DNA from: Gemmatimonadaceae bacterium
GTDB taxonomy: Bacteria > Gemmatimonadota > Gemmatimonadetes > Gemmatimonadales > Gemmatimonadaceae
Direction of reading: 5' to 3'
Assembly (NCBI GenBank): GCA_014378185.1
Contig: JACMOE010000286.1
Location: 1-5,136 of the forward strand
DNA length: 5,136 bases
A model generated the notes under the pieces. The model made no database searches and was not told the origin of the DNA. It saw only the letters and a list, made by a program, of their open reading frames with translations. The position numbers and the translations under genes are program-made. Position 1 is the first letter of the stretch. Every line of letters begins with the position of its first letter. Below are positions 1-5,136 of the stretch, one piece after another.

Positions 1-1
1 C

Positions 2-223
2 AGCTCGACGAATACCTACGGTCACATGCACGCCCAGGCCAAGTCCCTGTACGCCGCGCATGGAAAGCCGTGGTATCGCACCGACGGCAACGGCACCGTT
101 GTGTTGAGTTCCCCGGGCACCGTGGGCGGCGGTTACACGGTGAGCACCCTGAAGGGCTCGTCGAGGATGAGTGGGGCGGCAGATGCGACGAGCACGCAAA
201 CACAGTGTAATCCCATTCCATAA
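2..223 (+). CDS. C-terminal end of an unrecognised protein (5' truncated by window edge)
   Basis: The reading frame is open from the left edge (first full codon at base 2) to a TAA at 221-223, giving 73 residues. Most codons end in G or C (for example ACC, TAC, CAC, GCC, CAG, AAG, CTG, GGC), as in the confirmed genes of this window, so this is very probably the true end of a gene that begins outside it. The visible part is rich in Gly, Ser, Thr and Tyr, with a GTVGGGYTVSTLKGSS stretch, and ends in a short tail containing one Cys. No hydrophobic segment or catalytic motif is visible. The composition would suit a secreted or surface protein, but I do not recognise the family and assign no function. 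The ATG at 26 is probably just an internal Met. The gene converges on glgA, with the large inverted repeat at 269-420 between them. Confidence 0.6.
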   Translation, partial: SSTNTYGHMHAQAKSLYAAHGKPWYRTDGNGTVVLSSPGTVGGGYTVSTLKGSSRMSGAADATSTQTQCNPIP

Positions 224-436
224 AAGCCGGGCAGCACACCCACCCAATTCGATCGCTCAAGGAGTACGAACAAAAGACTCGTGGTACGGAGTGCCCAGGC
301 GCACCCAGTATCGAGTACCACTGCACCCCTGGACGAACAGCTTCTCGGAGCAACGATTCGTCCACGTGTAGTGGTACTTGTACTGGGGCACTGAGTACTC
401 GGTACTACAGGTCTTCTGTTGTTACTTCCTGTCGTT
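224..436. other. Convergent intergenic region
   Basis: This 213-bp gap separates the TAA of the left-edge gene (+) from the TGA of glgA (-). Small open frames cross it, but their codon use is unlike that of the real genes. About 150 bp of it is taken up by the imperfect palindrome listed separately. The remaining left part (224-268) shows no recognisable element. Because both flanking genes point into this region, transcription termination in both directions would be expected here. Confidence 0.6.
269..420. repeat. Long imperfect inverted repeat, GTAC-rich; possible bidirectional terminator, structured RNA or small palindromic element
   Basis: Seven paired blocks nest around one centre: 269-272 with 417-420 (AACA/TGTT), 274-278 with 411-415 (AAGAC/GTCTT), 281-287 with 402-408 (GTGGTAC/GTACTAC, one G-T), 290-295 with 387-392 (AGTGCC/GGCACT), 305-310 with 381-386 (CCAGTA/TACTGG), 314-326 with 366-378 (AGTACCACTGCAC/GTGTAGTGGTACT, one G-T), and 330-337 with 357-364 (TGGACGAA/TTCGTCCA). 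The loop is 338-356. That makes about 49 pairs, interrupted by a 9-nt bulge on the left arm (296-304), about 9 unpaired nt on the right arm (393-401) and smaller bulges. GTAC occurs seven times between 264 and 405. A minus-strand transcript leaving the structure would read CTTTTGTT, a weak U-tract, so a glgA terminator is possible, although the stem is far longer than usual. Function is unknown. Confidence 0.75.
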
Positions 437-2113
437 TCACCGGACAGCCGGCAACCCCAGCACGCGCCGGTAGACCGTCAGGTAGCGCGCCGCACTCTTG
501 TCCCATCCGAAATCTCGCCCCATCGCCTCGCGCATCATCGCCTCCCACCCGTCTCCGTCGCGAAACTGATCGACAGCGCGCATTGCCGCCCGCATGAAAT
601 CCGCTGGCGTGTAGTCGTCGAACAGGAAGCCCGTGACCCCATCCTCGATGGTGTCGGCCAGCCCGCCGGTGCGCCGAGCCACCGGTATGGTGCCGTATCG
701 TTGCGCGCGCATCTGGGTGAGGCCGCACGGCTCGTATTGCGAGGGCATGAGGCACATGTCCGCGCCCGAAAGCAGCAGGTGCTCGAACTCGTCGGTGAAG
801 TCGAGCTTCACCGCGATGCGGCTGGGCGCTCGCTCCGCGAGCTCGGTCAGCATCGCCTCGTAGTGCTCGTCGCCGTGTCCAAGGAAGACGTATTGTGCGT
901 CGAAGGCGAAGTAGCCCGGGTCGCCGAGGATGAGGTCCAGCCCCTTCTGTGATACCAGCCGCGCGGTGAGCGCGAAGATTGGCGCCTGCCACCGGCTCAA
1001 GCCCGTGGCCCGCTGGAGCGCGATACGGCAGCGCTTCTTTCCCGTGAGGTTGTCCGCCGTAAACCGGCGTGGAATGATCGGGTCGGTCGCCGGGTCCCAG
1101 ACGTCCTGGTCGATGCCGTTGACGATGCCCACCAGCCTGTCGCGCATGGCGACGAACACGCCGTCCAGCCCGAACCCGCCCTTCTCCGTGCGCAGCTCGT
1201 GGGCGTGCGTTGGGCTCACCGTGATGGCCAAATCCGAGAACACGAGACCGCCCTTGAGCAGGTTCAAGCGTCCGTGCCACTCCAACTGCCGGTGGTTGTA
1301 CAGCGCCGGCGGCAATCCCAGCTCCGTCATCGCCGATTCGGGAAAATGCCCCTGGTAGCCAGCGTTGTGCACCGAGAGCACCGCGCGGATTCCCTCGTAA
1401 TACGGGTGCGCGATGAACTCCGTCTTCAGGTAGATGCTCGCCAGCGCGGTCTGCCAATCGTGTGCGTGCACGATGCTCGGTGGCTGGGGCAGCAGGCGCG
1501 GGAGTGCAACGAGCACCGCGCGCGCGAACAGCGCATAGCGTTGGGCGTTGTCCGGATAATCGCCGACTGCGTCGCCGTACAGACCGGGCCGGTCGAAATA
1601 CTCCTCGTTCTCCACGAACAGCACGCGAGGCGTGCCCGGCAGCAGCGGCGTCACCGGCTCGAGAATGCGGGCTGTTTCCGTGCGCGGACCCACCGTGACG
1701 GTGAATGGGGCACCCACGGGCCGTAGTTCATGGCGCTGCCGGACCGCCTGGTACAGCGGCATGAACACCGTTACGGGAATGCCCGATGCCGCCTGGTACT
1801 TGGCGAGGCTCGCCACGGCCTCGCCCAGACCGCCGGTGCGGGCAAACGGCGACAGCTCGGGCGCCAGGTGCACCACGGGCGCCGGACTACCGTCGGGGCG
1901 GACAAGGGGGGCGGAGGGAGACCCCGTTGAAACGAGGGGGGCAGGCACGTCGGTTCGGCGGGTCCGGTTGCTGCGACGCGGTGGTTCTGGTGCGGACGTA
2001 GCAGGCATGGCGCCACCAGACACGGCGCCTGGCAGCATGGGCGTACCCGCCGCTCCGGATGGATCGGCAGCGATCGGCGCAACGGATGGCGGATTCGGTA
2101 CGACGTTGTCCAT
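437..2113 (-). CDS. glgA: Glycogen (starch) synthase, GT5 family
   Basis: This gene encodes a cytosolic retaining glucosyltransferase that extends alpha-1,4-glucan chains from a nucleotide-activated glucose, normally ADP-glucose in bacteria. The ORF is complete at 558 residues. The GT5 N-terminal Rossmann domain begins near residue 79 with HLAPELSPFARTGGLGEAV; the loop reads RTGGL (residues 92-96) where E. coli has KTGGL. It continues with HAHDW (216-220), SVHNAGYQG (247-255) and GIVNGID (329-335). The GT-B C-terminal domain has ARLVSQKGLDL (384-394, with the Arg and Lys expected to contact donor phosphates), then EPCGLTQ (461-467) and RTGGLADT (481-488), all hallmarks of GlgA. Family members are usually about 480 residues; the excess is a roughly 78-residue Pro/Ser/Ala/Arg-rich N-terminal extension. 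The ATG at 2111-2113 has no clear Shine-Dalgarno, so starts at Met26, Met36 or the GTG codons near residue 80 remain possible. It is transcribed away from the tldD-like operon, and no other glycogen genes are in view. Confidence 0.96.
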   Translation of the reverse strand: MDNVVPNPPSVAPIAADPSGAAGTPMLPGAVSGGAMPATSAPEPPRRSNRTRRTDVPAPLVSTGSPSAPLVRPDGSPAPVVHLAPELSPFARTGGLGEAVASLAKYQAASGIPVTVFMPLYQAVRQRHELRPVGAPFTVTVGPRTETARILEPVTPLLPGTPRVLFVENEEYFDRPGLYGDAVGDYPDNAQRYALFARAVLVALPRLLPQPPSIVHAHDWQTALASIYLKTEFIAHPYYEGIRAVLSVHNAGYQGHFPESAMTELGLPPALYNHRQLEWHGRLNLLKGGLVFSDLAITVSPTHAHELRTEKGGFGLDGVFVAMRDRLVGIVNGIDQDVWDPATDPIIPRRFTADNLTGKKRCRIALQRATGLSRWQAPIFALTARLVSQKGLDLILGDPGYFAFDAQYVFLGHGDEHYEAMLTELAERAPSRIAVKLDFTDEFEHLLLSGADMCLMPSQYEPCGLTQMRAQRYGTIPVARRTGGLADTIEDGVTGFLFDDYTPADFMRAAMRAVDQFRDGDGWEAMMREAMGRDFGWDKSAARYLTVYRRVLGLPAVR

Positions 2114-2448
2114 TGACGACGAGCGGAGGCGTTAGACGAGTTGCGCCGCTGTGCAAGAATATCGCCCGGTCAATTGGTTGCCGGGAACGGCGGTCCGCCA
2201 CCAGGAGACAAGATATGTCATCGTGGCGTGGTGCGATGGTTCAGGTGCGAAACGGCACGGTATCGATTACGCGGCGCGGCCACCGCCCGTTCATTCTGAT
2301 GTTGGACGCCCACTCCCGAAAGGAGCAACCTCCAGGCATAGTAGGTTTGTCGCATCGCGGTGCAATATTGCCGCGCTCGTTCCATGGGCGCGCCAGGATC
2401 GACCGGGTCCGGTCCGTCAGCAATGTTCGACTCCCTCTCCCACGGCTC
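2114..2448. promoter_or_regulatory. Divergent intergenic region between glgA and the tldD-like operon
   Basis: This 335-bp gap lies between two genes transcribed away from each other, so promoters for both are expected here. I could not find a convincing -35/-10 pair at standard spacing on either strand. The frame of the downstream tldD-like gene stays open through the whole gap, but its codon third positions are clearly less G/C-biased than in the gene and the translation is Arg-rich, so I read it as non-coding. Visible small structures are GCCG-GGAA-CGGC at 2180-2191 (a 4-bp stem with a GGAA loop) and the palindrome GACCGG-GT-CCGGTC at 2401-2414. AGGAG at 2203-2207 sits 7 nt before an in-frame ATG at 2215 (see findings). 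Confidence 0.5.
2401..2414. repeat. Short palindrome upstream of the tldD-like gene
   Basis: GACCGG and CCGGTC flank a 2-bp centre (GT), ending 34 bp before the ATG at 2449. Its position would suit an operator or a 5'-UTR structure, but a 6-bp palindrome is easily met by chance in DNA this GC-rich. Confidence 0.25.
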
Positions 2449-4071
2449 ATGACGAACAGGCGTGACTTCCTGAAAACCGGTGCGGCAGCCAGTGCGCTGG
2501 CGTTCGCCGGTCCCGCGCTCACTCGCGCGGATGCGCTCGCGCAACGCGTTGCGCCGGCCGAGCTCCCGGCGATGGATCCGGCGACGAAGGAGTTGCTCGT
2601 CGAGGCGCTCAACGCCGCGAAGATGGGCGGTGCCTCGTTCGCCGACGCACGGATCGGGCGCTACCGGAACAATTTCGTCATCACGCGCGAGAAACAGATC
2701 GTGAACGTGGTGGACACCGACACCCTTGGCGTCGGCGTGCGAGTGCTGGTGAACGGCACGTGGGGCTTTGGCGCCTCGCGCGACCTCACGAAGGCGGGGG
2801 TCGTGGCTGCGACCAGGGAGGCCGTCGCCATCGCGAAGGCGAACGCCCTGCCCGCCGCGGATCGCGTGCGGCTCGCGCCTGTCGTCCCCACGCCGGACGG
2901 CCGCTACGTCACCCCGCACACAATCGACCCGTTCACGGTGCCCATCGAGCAGAAGGCCGACTTGCTCATTCGCGCCAATACGGAAGCGATGAAGGTGGAC
3001 GGCGTGAAGTACGTCAACAGCAACATGTTCTTCGTGAAGGAAGAGAAGAACTACGCGAACACGGAGGGCACCTTCACCACGCAGACGGTCCTTCGCAGCT
3101 GGCTGCCGTTCACCGCCACCGCGGTGAAATCGGATTTGAGCGACTTCCAGACGCGCTCCAACGTGATCCAGCCGGCCGCACGCGGCTACGAGTACCTCAT
3201 CGAGGCGAAGCCGGTGGAGAACGCGCGCCAATGGGGAGAGGAGGCGGCGGAAAAGCTCAAGGCGAAGCCGGTTGACGTGGGACGATATGACCTCGTCCTT
3301 CACCCCAGCCATCTCTGGCTCACCATCCACGAGAGTATCGCGCACCCCACGGAGCTCGATCGTGCGCTGGGCTACGAGGCGAACTATGCGGGGACCAGCT
3401 TCCTCGCTCCCCCACGCGAGAAGCTCGGCAAGTTCCGCTACGGCCCCAGCTTCATGAACATCGAAGGGGATCGCGACCAGGCCGGTGGTTGCTCCACCAT
3501 CGGGTGGGACGACGACGGCGTGAAGCCGGAACGCTTCCTCATCATCAAGAATGGCATCGTCAACGACTACCAGACCACGCGCGAGCAGGCACCCATGCTG
3601 GAGTGGTGGTACGACAGCCAGAAGCGCCCCGTGCGCAGCCATGGGTGCTGCCATTCGGATTCATGGAACGACGTGCAGTTCCAGCGCATGCCGAACGTGT
3701 CGCTGCTGCCGGGCCAGAAGGACCTGAGCTACAACGACCTCATCGCCGCCACGGACAAGGGCATCGCCATCGTGGGCGACGGCAGCTTTTCCATCGATCA
3801 ACAGCGGTACAACGCGCAGTTCGGCGGCCAGCTCTTCTACGAGATCAAGGGAGGCAAGATCGTCGGCCAGCTCAAGGACGTGGCGTACCAGATGCGCACG
3901 CCGGACTTCTGGAACGCCATGGACATGATTGGAGGGCGAAAAAGCTACGAGATGGGTGCGAGCTTCTTCGACGGAAAGGGTCAGCCCGGCCAGGTCAACG
4001 CAGTGAGCCATGGGTGCGTGCCGAGCCGCTTCCGCAACATCAACGTCATCAACACGGGGAGAAAGGCATGA
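2449..4071 (+). CDS. Tat-exported TldD-like zinc metalloprotease (peptidase U62/M103 type)
   Basis: The 540-residue product belongs to the TldD/PmbA family, whose E. coli TldD/TldE pair is a heteromeric zinc protease acting on unfolded or modified peptides (microcin B17 precursor, CcdA). The start at 2449 is chosen because it gives a textbook Tat signal: NRRDFLK (residues 3-9), an Ala-rich hydrophobic stretch, and an ALA-type cleavage site near residue 31. The N-terminal domain has GVGVRVLVNGTWGFG (94-108), the usual TldD strand-turn. The metal site HESIAH (HExxxH) is at 294-299, followed by ELDRALGYEANYAGTSF. RMPN and a Gly-rich LLPG segment follow further on. The probable third zinc ligand is Cys523 in SHGC (520-523), about 20 residues from the C-terminus; a second SHGC lies at 397-400. 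No Shine-Dalgarno precedes ATG 2449. The gene ends in TGA overlapping the ATG of the TldE-like partner, indicating translational coupling. Substrate is unknown; the signal predicts action outside the cytoplasm. Confidence 0.93.
   Translation: MTNRRDFLKTGAAASALAFAGPALTRADALAQRVAPAELPAMDPATKELLVEALNAAKMGGASFADARIGRYRNNFVITREKQIVNVVDTDTLGVGVRVLVNGTWGFGASRDLTKAGVVAATREAVAIAKANALPAADRVRLAPVVPTPDGRYVTPHTIDPFTVPIEQKADLLIRANTEAMKVDGVKYVNSNMFFVKEEKNYANTEGTFTTQTVLRSWLPFTATAVKSDLSDFQTRSNVIQPAARGYEYLIEAKPVENARQWGEEAAEKLKAKPVDVGRYDLVLHPSHLWLTIHESIAHPTELDRALGYEANYAGTSFLAPPREKLGKFRYGPSFMNIEGDRDQAGGCSTIGWDDDGVKPERFLIIKNGIVNDYQTTREQAPMLEWWYDSQKRPVRSHGCCHSDSWNDVQFQRMPNVSLLPGQKDLSYNDLIAATDKGIAIVGDGSFSIDQQRYNAQFGGQLFYEIKGGKIVGQLKDVAYQMRTPDFWNAMDMIGGRKSYEMGASFFDGKGQPGQVNAVSHGCVPSRFRNINVINTGRKA
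4056..4066 (+). promoter_or_regulatory. Ribosome binding site of the tldE-like gene, inside the end of the tldD-like gene
   Basis: The purine run GGGGAGAAAGG ends 1 nt before ATG 4068, with its GGGGAG core 6 nt from the start codon. It supports ATG 4068 over the in-frame ATG pair at 4122 and 4125, which have no such sequence before them. Confidence 0.6.
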
Positions 4072-5136
4072 GCGCCCCCAGGAGCCTGTTCAGCAAGGGC
4101 AGCGCGATTTCGTCCGCCGACATGATGTCACGAGCGGAAGCGCAGGCCTTTCTCGAGCGCGTGGTGAAGCTCTCGCAGGCAGATTCCATCACGGCGCAGC
4201 TCGGCGGCGGCCATACAGGCAACATCCGCTTCGCGGCCAACCGCATCAGCACGTCGGGCGGGGTGAGCAACTCGCAGCTCGTCGTGCAGTCGGGCTATGG
4301 CGCGAAGCACGCCGTCGTCACGACCGGTGACTTCTCGCCTGATGGCATCCAGCGCGCCGTCCGCCAGAGTGAGGCTATCGCGAAGCTCGCCCCGGATGAT
4401 CCGGAAGCCATGCCGCTGTTGCCGCCACAGCAGTACACGGACGTCAGCGCGCACTTCGAGTCGACGGCCACCCTCACCCCGGCGGAGCGCGCCGCAGCGG
4501 CCCATACGGCCATCGACGCGGCGAAGGCCGCGGGTGACCTGGCGGCGGCAGGCTTCATCATCGCGGGCGGAAGCTACAACGCAATCGCGTCGAACACGGG
4601 CCTGTATGCGTACTTCCCCAGCACCAGCGCCAACTACCAGCTCACCGTGCGCACCAGCGACGGCACTGGTTCCGGCTGGGCTGCCGCAGACCATCCGGAT
4701 TGGCGCCAGATCGACTTCAAGGCCGTCAGCGACCGCGCCATCCAGAAGGCACGCGCTTCACGCAACCCGGCGGCGGTGGAGCCGGGCCGCTACACCGTCA
4801 TCCTCGAGCCACAGGCAGTGGGCGACCTCGTGCAGCTCCTCGCCTTTTCGCTCGACGCCAGGAGCGCCGACGAAGGGCGCTCCGCATTCACCAAGTCCGG
4901 CGGCGGCACGAGGATCGGTGAAAAGATCGTGGACTCCCGGGTCACCCTCTTCTCCGACCCGGCCGATTCGCAACTGCTCGGGCGGCCCTGGAACGGCGAG
5001 GGGCTGCCGCTCGCTCGAGAGATCTGGATCGAGAATGGCGTGCTCAAGCAGCTCGCCTCCTCGCGCCTCTGGGCGCAGAAAAAGGCCACGCGGCCAAACG
5101 ACGGCGGCCTTGGCGCCGTCAAGATGTCCGGCGGCG
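4068..5136 (+). CDS. TldE/PmbA-like partner protein of the TldD-like protease (3' truncated by window edge)
   Basis: The frame is open from ATG 4068 to the right edge (356 codons plus one base) with strong third-position G/C bias and no stop. The product begins with about 19 extra residues, then MSRAEAQAFLERV (from residue 20), which is how many TldE/PmbA proteins start. Next come the N-terminal-domain motif GHTGNIRFAANRISTSGG (48-65), GGSYNAIASNTGL (167-179), and the C-terminal-domain block EPGRYTVILEPQAVGDLV (238-255) with SLDARSADEGRSAF. The helix that carries HExxxH in TldD here reads EPQAVGDLVQLL, so there is no zinc site, as expected for the TldE subunit. Family length of about 440-460 residues suggests 80-100 residues are missing. 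The N-terminus shows no Tat motif, Sec signal or hydrophobic segment. The ATGA overlap with the upstream gene implies coupled, roughly equimolar synthesis. The family assignment is firm; calling it the obligate partner is inference from operon structure. Confidence 0.92.
   Translation, partial: MSAPRSLFSKGSAISSADMMSRAEAQAFLERVVKLSQADSITAQLGGGHTGNIRFAANRISTSGGVSNSQLVVQSGYGAKHAVVTTGDFSPDGIQRAVRQSEAIAKLAPDDPEAMPLLPPQQYTDVSAHFESTATLTPAERAAAAHTAIDAAKAAGDLAAAGFIIAGGSYNAIASNTGLYAYFPSTSANYQLTVRTSDGTGSGWAAADHPDWRQIDFKAVSDRAIQKARASRNPAAVEPGRYTVILEPQAVGDLVQLLAFSLDARSADEGRSAFTKSGGGTRIGEKIVDSRVTLFSDPADSQLLGRPWNGEGLPLAREIWIENGVLKQLASSRLWAQKKATRPNDGGLGAVKMSGG

Noticed and set aside
269..420. Integron attC site
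   Set aside because: Length and fold would fit, but neither end shows RYYYAAC / GTTRRRY core boxes: the left end reads TACGAAC, and the right end has GTTGTTA and GTTACTT. No integrase is in view.
269..420. Retron msr/msd or IS200/IS605-type transposon end
   Set aside because: No reverse transcriptase or transposase, whole or broken, lies next to it in this window, and no second copy of the palindrome is present.
405..1457. 350-codon minus-strand ORF inside glgA in another frame
   Set aside because: It is the Arg/Ala/Gly-rich shadow typical of high-GC DNA. The overlapping glgA frame carries every GT5 motif in order.
2168..2173. TTGACC on the minus strand as a -35 box for glgA
   Set aside because: At 17-nt spacing the -10 position reads AGCGGC. 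The better -10-like TATTCT is only about 6 nt downstream, so no usable promoter pair results.
2059..2448. Extension of the tldD-like ORF back to ATG 2059, overlapping the glgA start on the opposite strand
   Set aside because: It would bury the Tat signal 130 residues in, the codon bias is weak, and it overlaps the divergent gene. The frame is open probably because the DNA is GC-rich.
2218..3654. 478-codon minus-strand ORF opposite the tldD-like gene
   Set aside because: It is an antisense shadow with repetitive Arg/Val/His-rich translation and no domain. The + frame has HExxxH and TldD motifs.
4122..4127. Tandem ATG ATG as the start of the tldE-like gene
   Set aside because: Homologues often begin here, but no Shine-Dalgarno precedes it. 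ATG 4068 has a strong one and the typical ATGA overlap, so 4068 is preferred, not proven.
4128..4694. 188-codon minus-strand ORF, with smaller ORFs opposite or within the tldE-like gene
   Set aside because: These are shadows of the open + frame that runs from 4068 to the right edge with clear TldE/PmbA motifs.

Overview
This window looks like chromosomal DNA from a high-GC free-living bacterium. The coding frames are strongly biased to G or C in the third codon position. The glycogen synthase carries an ARTGGLGE nucleotide-binding loop on a long Pro/Ser-rich N-terminal extension, and a TldD-like protein has a Tat signal. From memory of those families, I would guess Gemmatimonadota or a neighbouring high-GC environmental phylum. 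This is an inference: there is no rRNA or other marker gene to settle it.

Layout, left to right. Positions 2-223 (+) hold the last 73 codons of an unrecognised protein cut by the left edge. Positions 224-436 lie between two convergent genes and hold a large, imperfect, GTAC-rich inverted repeat (about 269-420). Its arms can form some 49 base pairs around a 19-nt loop. Positions 437-2113 (-) encode a complete GT5 glycogen/starch synthase (glgA). Positions 2114-2448 are a 335-bp divergent intergenic region that should carry the promoters of glgA (leftward) and the protease operon (rightward). Positions 2449-4071 (+) encode a Tat-exported TldD-like metalloprotease with HExxxH. It overlaps by 4 bp (ATGA) a TldE/PmbA-like partner that starts at 4068 and runs off the right edge.

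How the genes work together. The tldD-like and tldE-like genes form a translationally coupled two-gene operon. By analogy with E. coli TldD/TldE they should make a heteromeric zinc protease in which only the TldD-like subunit carries the metal site. Here the TldD-like subunit has a clear N-terminal Tat signal and the TldE-like subunit has none. Either the pair is exported together as a folded complex or the partners end up in different compartments. GlgA elongates alpha-1,4-glucan from an activated glucose donor; nothing in the window links it to the proteases apart from the shared divergent intergenic region.

No tRNA, rRNA, CRISPR array, insertion sequence or phage gene was seen. The two least ordinary items are the inverted repeat near the left end and the export asymmetry of the TldD/TldE pair.
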